The position numbers and the translations under genes were made by a program. Shown piece by piece: positions 35,231 through 44,853 of a stretch of DNA of 64,000 bases. Source of the stretch: Prostheceraeus crozeri (lineage: Eukaryota; Platyhelminthes; Polycladida; Euryleptidae). The notes under the pieces were generated by a model. It made no database searches and was not told where the DNA came from. It was given only the letters and a program-made list of their open reading frames with translations. The stretch covers positions 1 through 64,000 of the forward strand of contig CAJQUW010011567.1 of NCBI GenBank assembly GCA_907163375.1. The letters run 5' to 3'. Position 1 is the stretch's first letter. The number at the start of each line of letters is the position of its first letter.

Positions 35231-36575
35231 AAACATCAACTATCTAACAGAGCAATACGAAAAGAAGGAAAATATTTTTGACAGTATAACACAAAATTTT
35301 CAAAATGAGATGCATAATTTTAATAAACTTAAAGATAATAAGACATAAGGTTTGTCCTTAAGAGGACATAGTGCGTTCCCCACGGCATACATTAAATTCA
35401 AGGCGCGTCAAACTTTTGACTATCCTAGGACTACATTTTAGAGCCAAATTTGACGAGATCGGTGTGGAGGACTTCCCCCACTAGTCCATTTTTCACGACT
35501 GCGCTTCGAACGTCGGGGGACCTTTACCCTAATGGGTCCTCCTGACTGTGGTGATCTCAACAAATGCATTAATGCATGAAGGTCTTTAAGCACAAAGACT
35601 TGACGGATTTGATGGCGTGCCGGGCGGACCTACCCGGGGGTCCATAACATAGCGCTATACGGTCTGGACTTCATTAATGTACGAGATCGAGGCAAGTGAT
35701 CTCCTTGATAAAAGTTTCGTCGATGAACAAGGAACATATATATAAATAGACACTTAGTAATCTCCATGTCAACCCCATGGAGACCAGTAACCGACACAGT
35801 CCATTCATCACACTAGGGTAGTTAGCGATAAAAAAACACAAAAAAAACGTTAAAACAAATAAAACAATAGCCAGTCGTCAGCAGGTACCCGCCCTGGTTG
35901 CGTTTCGGCCCCACTAACCTGATAACCTCCAGCCCAGCTCGGGGCGGCCCCGCCGAACTTACATGCGATTCTAAAATCAATACAGTAATGATATGTGTAA
36001 TAATAACAAACATGATAGTAATAGTAAAAACAAAAACAAAACAACCGCAAAAGACGGATACATCCAAAAACAAACTAAAATATATGTGTGAAATACGAAA
36101 TGGTATAACCAATAAAAAAATGTTAAGAAAACAGTGTTAATTATATTGCTTAAAATGCGCACTGCGATGTCAGCCTGGCTTAGAAATATCCAAACTTGAC
36201 TAGAAAATTGTTATGACCGGTTAGGATTTTCTCAGTACTTGCCTTCATTTTAGATACAATATCCGAATCACATAAGTGTCATATTAATTTGTTTAATTAG
36301 ATCTTCGTGTAGCAGATGCGACAATCGAATGGCCGGCAAATATATTAATTCCATGTTACAAGGTATTGCATGTTTGAAATGTCAACAGAACAACAGGGAA
36401 ATCAAAATCTTCCACTTTATCAATTGAAACAGGAGTGGGTACAATCACGATGAACTCGAGACATTCATTTTTCAGTAAATTATTTTTCCGTGAAAATGGT
36501 ACAAAACTATCCCAAGGTTAAAGATGACCACTATGTGTGGATTTGGAGTGAAAGAAACTTAAACACGAATTATTC

Positions 36576-36932
36576 GTGAAGGAAATCATTGTACCTAAAA
36601 ACGGAATCTTGGAATCAACAGGGTACTCAACTGAAAAATCAATACAATCATTTATGCTATTCAACTCTTTATCACGTAATAAATGCAATGATAATTATAT
36701 TGGTGAAACACAATGTACCATGAGAAAGAGAATCCAAGAACATCTTAATTGTAATAACAGCCTTGTTCATCAACATTTTTTATCAAAACATCGATTGCCT
36801 CCATCTGCAAATGATATAAAAGTAGAAATCTTACAACGTTATTTCACTAATGCTTACGAACGCAAAATTTGTGAAAGATATTTTATCAAAACCAAAAGGC
36901 CTGGAATTAATGTAATGTATAGCACTATGTAA
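36576..36932 (+). pseudogene. GIY-YIG endonuclease fragment of a PLE
   Basis: The 118-codon frame shows NDNYIGETQCTMRKRIQEH, the Tyr-Ile-Gly-x-Thr and Arg-x-x-Arg pattern of GIY-YIG nucleases. It then reads HFLSKHRLPPSAND and the C-terminal RKICERYFIKTKRPGIN with its conserved Glu, then stops. In PLEs this domain nicks target DNA. The first Tyr of the GIY motif and the preceding RT are not in the frame, so it is a fragment. Confidence 0.8.
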
Positions 36933-37055
36933 CATGATATCTTGTCTAACTTTCACCCTAGTATTTAGTTTGCATCTCATTTTGAAAATTTTGTGTTATA
37001 CTGTCCTGAATATTTTCCTTCTTTTCGTATCGCTCTGTTAGATAGTTGATGTTTT

Positions 37056-37092
37056 ATTGAATTGATAAAGACGTAGTCGAAAGCTCTTCAAT
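37056..37092 (+). ncRNA. Hammerhead-like motif in the PLE terminal repeat, right copy
   Basis: Helix I ATTGAA (37056-37061) pairs with TTCAAT (37087-37092). Between them are UUGAUAA in the place of CUGAUGA, one extra A, a 3-bp helix II (GAC, loop GUA, GUC), GAAA, and AGCU then C at the cleavage position. Core C3 and G8 are U and A, which can still pair with each other. AGCU is self-complementary, so helix III could form between two molecules. Hammerheads in PLE terminal repeats are established; activity of this variant is uncertain. Confidence 0.5.
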
Positions 37093-37128
37093 ATATTTTG
37101 CTATTGACCTTGTCTTCGTTTTATAAAT

Positions 37129-37559
37129 TGAGCAGCTAGGTCAATGGTGAACCGAATTTATATATATAATATGTATCATTTCTATTTATTTCAATGTACT
37201 TTTAATTCTATTTCAGGAATTATGCAAGAAAAGTAATAAAACGTAATGAAAACGGTTGCTAAACCTTTAATAATGTACCAACAAAACGTTTATTAAATCG
37301 CTAACAATCGTTGGGGTAATTACATGGTTCATTAAACACTTGTATCAAACCTTTTAATATAGCGACAAAACGTTTATTAACCCTATAAAGACGGACATGG
37401 TCTTTGAGGTCCTATTTTGTTTTCAAACTTGGATATCTGAAAACTACTTGGAATATATCGATGAAACTTCGTAACATCTTCAAGTTTTTTATTTGCTTTC
37501 TTTACATATCATTGTTTTGATATTTGCAATAATTGATCATTTTTGCTGTAGTCGGAGTC
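37129..37559. other. No gene recognised
   Basis: AT-rich spacer. It begins with GAGCAGCTAGGTCAATGGTG, which belongs to the PLE terminal repeat family (its inverted match is at about 60550-60575). Confidence 0.4.
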
Positions 37560-38813
37560 GGAGTCCTATCAATTGATAGGACTCCGGCCCATAACTAGAC
37601 CCGAAATATAATACATGTACAAACAAAGGAGGCGAGAAGCCAAGTCGCATGCATCCAATTTAATTAAAGCTAAAATTGATAAACTTTCATCGAAAATGAT
37701 TGATAATTGATAAAGCAATGATCACTAGGTTCAAGCAAGCCTATAATGATCTATGATGTAGGTTACTAGCTTATTTTCAAAAAACTGGGCTTTACATACT
37801 TTCGACCCGGAGTCGGAGTCCTATCAACCCCCGGAGTCGGAGTCCTATCAAAATGATTGGTTTTGATACGGACGAAAATGTATCGTCGAATGATGACCAT
37901 GACGACGAAGACAATGCCGTATTATCTGACATCGATTCCAACAACGACCACCATGAGAATAGGCCTTAAATCAATTTCTACGTCCAACGACGCTTCAGAC
38001 AGACCTTCCGCAGGTGCATCTCCAGCTGAATATGTTTTTCACAGTGGTGAAAGATGGAATGCAATCCCGACATTAGATTTCGAGGAACTCAAACACGTCA
38101 ATGGAATATTCTCCAAGAGTCACAATCTACGATGCATGAATCAACTCAACAGTTGCAATCTCTTCGTCGTCGTTGCCGCTATGCTGCCCTTATTCCAGAC
38201 ACTGAGAATCAAAAATGTCATGCTGTGTTTGCAAGAACCCAATCTACAATGAGCATAGCAATTTAATCTGCTTGCAGTGCACATAAATAACTAGCCGCTT
38301 TTTCCTTTTTCTTGCAGAGACCTCCCACTCATTTTTATGGAATATTATCCATATGCCGGCATGAGTTCTAGTGAATTATGTCTTTTAATCATTATTCAAA
38401 TCGTCGACAGTGGATCTAACTAAGGAACAGAAAAATGATGTGAGAAAAGAGGATGATAAAGTTTAGCATTAAAAGTATGCCTATCTAAAAATGGAGAAAA
38501 AATAAGGCCCGTAGATTAAAAAATTGACTAATTAATAGAGCAAAGCTGTTGTGATTTTAGAACTCATAGTGCATATAAATTGACCAGAAACCAGGGATGC
38601 GGAGTCCTATCATTTTGATAGGACTCCGACTCCGGGTGGCAAGCATATATAGCCTAGTCTTTTGAAAAAACTGGTAACCTACAGCATAGTTAACTATAGG
38701 CTTACGAACTTAGTGAATCGAACGAGTGATCATTCCTATATCAATTGTCAATCATTTTCGATGAGTCTATCAAATGTTGCTTTGAGTTGAATGCATGCGA
38801 CTCGGCTCCTCCC
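37560..38813. mobile_element. Foldback element with GGAGTCCTATCA palindromes
   Basis: A 26-bp perfect palindrome (two inverted GGAGTCCTATCAA halves) lies at 37560-37585 and a similar 27-bp one at 38601-38627. Two direct GGAGTCGGAGTCCTATCAA copies lie at about 37811-37850. The stretch 37627-37850 (AGGCGAGAAGCCAAGTCGCA and onward) is repeated inverted at 38598-38813, so the unit folds back on itself. A further family member is at 42266-42364. The superfamily was not assigned. Confidence 0.75.
37857..38252 (+). pseudogene. Unassigned coding-like fragment inside the foldback
   Basis: One frame from about 37850 reads acidic DDHDDEDNAVLSDIDSNND to a stop near 37970. The next reads SPAEYVFHSGERWNAIPTLD in a different frame. 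An acidic N-terminus followed by a compact block recalls the start of a piggyBac- or hAT-type transposase, but no diagnostic motif is present. Called as a relic because the frame changes. Confidence 0.3.
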
Positions 38814-40337
38814 ATCTTGCTGATGTGTGCCAACCAGTCACCAGTCACCTGACTCTACCAGACAGGAAAATACTACCTTCTTCAAAAATATGACTACACT
38901 TTCGATTTCAATATGCGCTTTGGAGGAGACATCACACACGATTAACGTGAGGGTAAGAGGTAATGTTCTCAGACAAATTAGCATTTCATTTTTGTCTCTG
39001 ATGTGACCTTTGGTGCGTAGGTGTGATCGAGGCTAGGAAGGCTTGTCTTCTCTATGACTAAATCACCGAGTGAAAAGACAATCCTTTTTCATCATCACGG
39101 TTCATTCCCTCAACTATTACAAGATTTGCATGTACTGCTGTTTCTGTACTTTTGTTTGACGGAGAAAATTGACAGTGACAGCTAGTGTTTGAAGTGTGGT
39201 AAATTACCGGTAAGATTGAAATAAATTACCGATACACGATTGATTATTTTTTGGGGCTTCCTCATTTTATTTTGCTATGACAAAATTTCCAATACACTCA
39301 CAATTCTCAAGTAGCCTAAAGAATTTAGAGTTTCTAAAAAATTACTAAATCATAGCTTATGCATCTAACCTATAAATGTATTCAACCAGGTGTGCATGAA
39401 TGATTCGATGTTAATAGTTATACCCACGGAATTAGACCGGTCTTCTCTTCTTCTGTTTGACTAGAAAGGAAACACAGGAACATGTAACGTTAATAAAATG
39501 GCACAATCTGCTGACATATCACCATACCAATCGAACAATAAGCAGCCAGTTCGATATTAAATACGCCAAATTGTGCGAAGCTTCAGTGACTGTTATCAAC
39601 CGGATCACACAACAAAGAGACACAGTCGATGTCAAGTTCTACAGAGAAGTTTGTGAACGTTTTTTCGTGCGCCTGCTAACATTTTAAATAATGATCGGGG
39701 CACAACACTATCGAGAAAACCTTTGCGCAATGATCAGAATTCTTCAAAGCTGAAGGAATCGTGACGATCGGAGCATTTTGAAGGAATTCACAGCAATCCG
39801 CAAGCGGCGCACGACTATTTTTCCTATCTCTGCAAGGCATTAAAAATTTATTTTTGCCCACTTAGTGAGTTCCTGCATGTGCCATTGCTTTGAATCAGTT
39901 TGCACTTCTAGCAAAGTGATGAGCCTAAACAATCTAATTATGTGATTATACCATTCACTTCGCTATCACCAACCCCTAGCAGTACTAAAGAATGCCTGAA
40001 TTTATCAAATTCCACGCTAGTTGCTATCTCTTCAACACGCATTTAAAATATTCTAATTCTGGTCTCTCATTGGTTGAGACGATCCCTATTGCTCTCTTAT
40101 CAACGTCTTTATGCACCTTTATGATGATTGTAGCCTGCGCGCGCATATTGTCAAATTTTACCAGGTGGCTACAACAGGCTGTATATTCTTTTCATTGATG
40201 ATCTCTCTCTTTTTCATATTATAGTAATATTTATTACTAATTATAGTTATTAAAATACATTTCTTGAAACAATATTGTCTCCATGTATCTAAATTTACTA
40301 CGCATAGATTTCATACTCCTTCTAACATTGACAACAA
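38814..40337. other. 1.5 kb without a recognised gene
   Basis: AT-rich. The plus-strand frame 39457-39687 (76 residues, including VINRITQQRDTVDVKFY) has no family motif or splice support. Confidence 0.35.
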
Positions 40338-41675
40338 CAGGGTGTTCAGTAAAAAACCAGGAAATTTCAAATATATGATTTGTGTATTACAAAAGCAATA
40401 ATGAAGACTCGGAAATATGTATCAATAAATATCAAAATGAGAACCACTGACTTTGACACAGCGCTTCAAACGTTGTATCCATGCAGAAGTGGCTGAGTGA
40501 ATGGCTCTTTCTGTCAAAACATCTTTAAGCATTTCAATGTCAATTATCTGTCCACGCTGTCGCTGAAGATGAGACAATAAAATACTCCACACACAGAAGT
40601 CCATGACGTTTAAATCTGGGCTTTTTGAAGGCCAATCACTTGGTTCAATAAAATCAGGTGTGTTTTCTCTAAGCCAATTAATTGTTGCGACTGCTGTGTG
40701 GAGCTTTGCGCCATCTTGTTGCCACGTCCATGGTTAATTTTGCATTATGCGATTGATATCCTCGACAACCCGAGACCACATTTCTTCTCGATAAAAGTCC
40801 TGATTTACTGTCTTATTCTTCTTTTTTGAATTTGGGATGTGGTCTTGGTCAGCTTCAATAAAGTAAAGATTTGATTTCCCAAACCAGGGAACCGCAGCAT
40901 AACAAAGTATCGACTTTTGCTTAGTGTCGATTTCTTCCAAAATATCGTTATCATCGATGTCAGTCTTTACGTTCACTGCTCTGTAGTAGCTCATTCTGCA
41001 AATTTAGTGGGACGTTGAGCATGAAACTTGCTTCGTCAAAGAACCAAACCGACTTCCACGAATCTCCTGGTTGAAACTTATCGATCATGAGCATTGATTT
41101 TTCAAGTCTTCTTTCTTTATGAGCATCTTTTAGGTTGTTTGTTACACTTGATTCTTCGATAGCATTTTAGCGATGACAGCCCCTAATGACATATTCAGTT
41201 GGTGTGATATTTCCCTTTGACGTAACTGGCGTAACATCCAAATCCAAAACAGCAGTCCGTGCATTGTTGTCAAATTTTGTGGCGGTACCTGTTCCACGCT
41301 TGCGATGATGCATTGCCTTCTTCTTTTATTCGCATAGCCACAAGGGTGAACTGATTTTTTGTAATTGTACTGAAGAAGTTCGGCTGAATTTCGCCGCATT
41401 TACCAAGGCCCCAAGTGGGATGCTCAGTTTTAAATAATATGCACTTGACGCTGGAAATCAGTTAACTGAGGCATTTGCACAATATAATGAAATTGATGGT
41501 ACTGGAATGTTCTTCTTATTTCGTACTACGAAACAATACAAATCAACCAATTACAATTCTTGGGATTTCCAGTCACAATTCTTAGAAATCGCAATTACAA
41601 TTCTTGGAATTCCCAGATATTAGAAACTATGCAAGCATAAATTTGGAATTTCCTGCTTTTATACTGAACACCCTG
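40338..41675 (-). mobile_element. Mariner-family element, DD37D (maT-like), 1.34 kb
   Basis: CAGGGTGTTCAGTAAAAAAC at 40338 is mirrored at the right end (finishing ACTGAACACCCTG at 41675), giving inverted ends of about 28 bp with a few differences. The right flank is TA; the left TA is mutated. It encodes a decayed transposase on the minus strand. The 41570-41640 stretch contains three GGGATTTCC/ATTCTTGGAATT-like words near the right end. Confidence 0.9.
40422..41490 (-). pseudogene. Mariner (DD37D) transposase, broken
   Basis: The N-terminal region is frameshifted (41399-41142 is one open stretch). The first catalytic Asp is in VWFFDEASFML (about 41050). Then NELYYRAV-type sequence, VPWFGKSNLYFIEA and NQDFYREEMW are open from 40994 to 40734. 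After a stop, TWQQDGAKLHTAV (second Asp) and SPDLNVMDFCVW (third Asp, 37 residues later) follow, to the end at 40422. A spacing of 37 with Asp matches the maT/DD37D group. At least three breaks; not functional. Confidence 0.88.
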
Positions 41676-41890
41676 TAGTTTGGATTGTATTTGTGGAAAG
41701 CTAAGGATCTGCAGTGCATAATTTAAAAAATATCATAAAGCGTGTGGCCTTTCTCTAGAACAATGTTTATTTGCCGTCAAACTTTTGATTACTATGGTCT
41801 ATTTGGGTGAAATGCCAACAAGCTTCTTAAAAATGTCAATTTTTTATTTGTTGAATAAATTACGTGTTGGTGCAACTTTGTAAAGGAATG
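41676..41890. other. Short spacer, nothing recognised
   Basis: AT-rich, between the mariner and the long hairpin. Confidence 0.4.
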
Positions 41891-41998
41891 CATAGAAGAG
41901 AAAACTATGTTGTCTCATGGCCACGTCTGTTCTCTACTGTTGTATCTCACCGTAGAGAACAGACGTGGCCATGAGACAACATAGTTTTCTCTTCTATG
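41891..41998. repeat. Perfect 47-bp inverted repeat (hairpin)
   Basis: The arms 41891-41937 (starting CATAGAAGAGAAAACTATG) and 41952-41998 are exact complements over 47 bp, with a 14-bp loop. There is no mismatch, so it is young, conserved or an assembly artefact. The RNA would be a very stable hairpin. Confidence 0.97.
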
Positions 41999-42014
41999 AA
42001 TTTTTCATTTCTCA

Positions 42015-42063
42015 ATTGCAATATCTATGACAAAGAATCAGACGTTCAGCAAAATTCAAGCCT
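42015..42063 (-). ncRNA. Degenerate hammerhead-like motif
   Basis: The minus strand reads CTGATGA, then AGGC...GCT (a possible helix II), then GAACGTC in place of GAAACGTC. ACGU is again self-complementary. One core A is missing and no contiguous helix I can be drawn, so it is a relic at best. Confidence 0.25.
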
Positions 42064-42265
42064 TCATCAGAATCAGATTAAGCCAAGTGTGTATTTAGTT
42101 AAAATCAAAGCATATTGGTGCGCTCGATTTGAAGTTATACGGACTTGAATATAAATTACCGGTAATTTTTAAACAATAGTGACAGCTATGCACGAGAATA
42201 GATAATTGATAATAATAATAATAGATAACAATTGATAATGATAATACTAGATCACTCATCCATAT

Positions 42266-42364
42266 TTGTTTGTATTTTACTTCGGGTCTAGTTATAGGCC
42301 GGAGTCCTATCATTTGATAGGACTCCGACTCCAGCAAAAATGATAGGACTCCGGGACTCCGCAC
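42266..42364. repeat. Second member of the GGAGTCCTATCA family
   Basis: A 26-bp palindrome at 42301-42326 is followed by CGACTCCAGCAAAAATG and another GATAGGACTCC. The left part (TTCGGGTCTAGTTATAGGCC) matches the inverted sequence at 37586-37605 next to the palindrome at 37560-37585. Confidence 0.8.
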
Positions 42365-43281
42365 CCTTGCAAACAGTACAATGTCTAAATTGAAAGCGAC
42401 GATGAATAACGTTTTGCAAAAAGCTATCAGCCATATTCTTCTTTTTTTGTAGACGCTGCCAAAATTGATTTGACTCTAGCTCAAAAACTTAGTGTAGTAA
42501 GCTATAGCTAGAAAAAAGCGAATACCTCCACTGAAAGTAGCACACGCCGATTGACCAAAACATTTTAGAAATCACCCTCAACAAAAGTAAATAATATGCT
42601 TTTGTAGAAACTTTTTTACTAATAGGGCTTCAGAGGCCCTGTCAGCCTTCAACGAAAGTCTTTTGTCCCGTTTTTGAAGGGTCAAACCGTTGACAAACAT
42701 AGGAGTAAACTACATGTTGTTTCATCAAATCAAACCTTTTTCCAACGGTTTGATTTATATACCAAAAAAGTACGTATATCAGCGGTTGACAAAACATCAA
42801 TTTAAACCAAAATCATGCGGTTTGCTAGACGTACGTTCTCTAAACCATATTTTCACACCCGGGGTATTAGACGTTATCAATAAAGTCAAGACTGACGATT
42901 CCGTAACCCATAAAAAGTTTAAGCAGTAATACTGGAAAACTAGGTTTAGCCATAGTGTTTATCTAAAAAAAATGGTGGCAAAAGCTGGTACGGTATTTGC
43001 CGGCCAACCCTGAATTTAAATGCGATGAGTCATACGGCCGCTATATTAGGGTAGAGCTCTGCAGGCCTATATTATGGACCAAAAACTTTTTACAGAAAAA
43101 CATCGATAAGCAGTTTATTTTCAGTAAAAGTCATGCAATATAGCGGTTACAGGATCCAGTATCATATTGACTCATCGGCACTTCTATAATCTTGAAACGG
43201 CACCACACGAAATTCAAACCGCCTGTCTATAAGCACGAAACTTATCTTGCGAGTAATCTATTCAAAATTTTATGAAAAGCA
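42365..43281. other. No gene confirmed; one coding-like frame at 42690-42929
   Basis: The only candidate is the frame described separately at 42690-42929. Otherwise AT-rich spacer. Confidence 0.35.
42690..42929 (+). pseudogene. Unidentified coding fragment
   Basis: The 79-codon frame has protein-like composition and no low-complexity runs: LFHQIKPFSNGLIYIPKKY, FKPKSCGLLDVRSLNHIFTP, VLDVINKVKTDD, THKKFKQ. It lacks an in-frame ATG of its own and is followed after the stop by more possible sequence in another frame (RFSHSVYLKKMVAKAGTVF). It is probably the end of a protein from an element or old insertion that I do not recognise. There are no splice signals. Confidence 0.35.
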
Positions 43282-43692
43282 CACTAGGTGACATGCCACG
43301 CGTATTACGGAGCACCCTAAACATCCGTGGTTAAAGACATTCTATTCTTCTACGCACTGCACTACGAGTCAGAAATCACTTGATCTGATGCTGTTAAAAC
43401 ATGGGGAATGTTTATGAATACGCGCGTTCGAGCGTTTATAGTTTGCGCGGCATCTACAGTTGTATGCGTTGCCGCTTGAACCACGGATGAACCGCAAAGC
43501 ACGTTCTGTCTTCCCTGAGGATGAAATTGAGGTCCTATCACATTGTTTGGCCTCTGATACATGCAGACACATGAGACATAAAGTCTTTATAACTGGACTG
43601 CCGACAGATATTGCAGCAATGTCACACATAGCCACGGATGTTTAGGCTCATGTGCAATTACGCGTAGTTTGCGCGTGGCATGTCACCTAGTG
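43282..43692. mobile_element. 411-bp MITE with CACTA termini
   Basis: CACTAGGTGACATGCCACGC at 43282 is matched by its exact complement ending TAGTG at 43692 (21-bp inverted ends). CACTA is the signature of the EnSpm/CACTA superfamily. A CA lies on both outer sides, but a clear 3-bp duplication does not. The interior has no transposase motif. Confidence 0.8.
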
Positions 43693-44404
43693 CAATAATT
43701 GACTGGAACAGACTACAGAAGCTTCACGAAATTGCCAAGTAGGCATAATTTTAACTACACGTAGATTATAAGTTCAGTGTTTACTGCCGAATGGCTGAAT
43801 GTAGACCTGTGGGTGATCTAATAAAAGGCTGCTTGTCAGTCAGCTCGGACTGAGAGTAGCTTTGTATTTGAAGATACACGTGGTTTGTAGCGGAATTGGT
43901 TGGGTTTACACCAGTGGCATGTACCTGGCGTACACTGCTGTTAAAATTCAGGTGCTGGGCAGCTCGCCCGACCCCCCACTAGACTGAGGGTCTGTACAAC
44001 TGTGATGGTGTGTCCTTGTTGACCACGAGTCTCTGTGAGGAAAGTAGTAACTTTTCTTGATGACAAGTGACAGTGAAGTTGCAACATGTTGCATTTTACT
44101 TCAAGATATGCAAAAGTTTACCCTGCTTATCGATCTTTATCGCTTGTTACCATTACAAGCAATCACAAGGGAAGCTTTGTTCGCTCTAAATTAACCCACT
44201 ACACACAAGTGGATCCAAATCGTGCCTATGAAGAGACACTTATCTTTACATCATTTTTTCATTTTCTGCATCTCAGCAACATTTTTCTAAAATAGCGGAA
44301 ACTTAGTAACCTTAAAAAGCCAGACGATCTCGAAAGGTCGATTGAACAATTCAATACTTCTAGTTTACATGACCTAGAATAGTTATCTCAGTACGTTTTG
44401 ATAC
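43693..44404. other. No gene recognised
   Basis: Contains a GC-rich patch near 43940-44000 (GGCAGCTCGCCCGACCCCCC) of unknown origin and no exon with support. Confidence 0.35.
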
Positions 44405-44455
44405 ACAGGAATCGAAGTCAGTCGTCGAAATGACTATGCGACACGACTACCAAGG
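44405..44455 (-). repeat. Diverged copy of the tRNA-derived SINE head
   Basis: The minus strand reads GGTAGTCGTGTCGCATAGTC then ATTTCGACGACTGACTTCGATTCC. It parallels the relic at 17598-17665 (GGATAGTCCTGCAGCGCAGG then ATTTCGATGACTGGTTCGATTC). Confidence 0.5.
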
Positions 44456-44601
44456 TCAATTCATTCAATCACTTGGAAGCTGGAGGCAATGACTTGTTTA
44501 AACTTGAGTGTGCACCGTCGTTCGGATAATTTCCAAAGCCACATTTTTAGGCAAGATATGTATTGAAGTGGTGAAAAAGGCAGAAAAAGTACAAGAGGAG
44601 T

Positions 44602-44853
44602 TCAAGTAAAGAGTGGCTGGTAAGGCCTTTTCTTCGGGATTTCGCTGACCAGACGCTCTGCCAGAGCACGGAACGCCTCTCGGAACCTTCGACCTTCCTC
44701 ACGGAAAGCCTGAGTGGTATCTCCAAAGCCTTTCTGAGTGTCCGGTAATGATTTGACGATCACATCTCTGACACGTGCGCCTGTTTGGTCCTTCGTCATC
44801 GCTTCTGCGGCGGCCTTCTTCTCCGGGAGGACGTCAATCAACGATCTTTCATC
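44602..44853 (-). CDS. Terminal coding exon of the C2-like gene
   Basis: The acceptor CTTCCTTCAG precedes GAT at 44853. It encodes 83 residues starting DERSLIDVLPEKK and ending KKRPYQPLFT, then a stop. Arg/Glu/Ala-rich with helical spacing. It opens at phase 0, matching the preceding exon across a 56-bp intron. Confidence 0.8.
   Translation of the reverse strand, partial: DERSLIDVLPEKKAAAEAMTKDQTGARVRDVIVKSLPDTQKGFGDTTQAFREEGRRFREAFRALAERLVSEIPKKRPYQPLFT

Larger units (their letters stand above)
35157..37128. mobile_element. Penelope-like element relic bounded by inverted terminal repeats
   Basis: About 159 bp at 35157-35315 is repeated inverted at 36971-37128 with only a few differences. 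The segment just inside the right copy encodes a GIY-YIG endonuclease, so this is the 3' end of a PLE with its terminal repeats. PLE copies often end in inverted or direct pseudo-LTRs. The interior 35350-35960 is GC-richer than its surroundings (for example GCCGGGCGGACCTACCCGG) and encodes nothing I recognise. The RT domain is missing. Each terminal repeat contains a hammerhead-like motif. Confidence 0.82.

Noticed and set aside
35822-36162. Overlapping open frames on both strands in the PLE relic
   Set aside because: Composition is driven by A/C-rich simple sequence (AACAAAAACAAAAC-like), with no protein motif.
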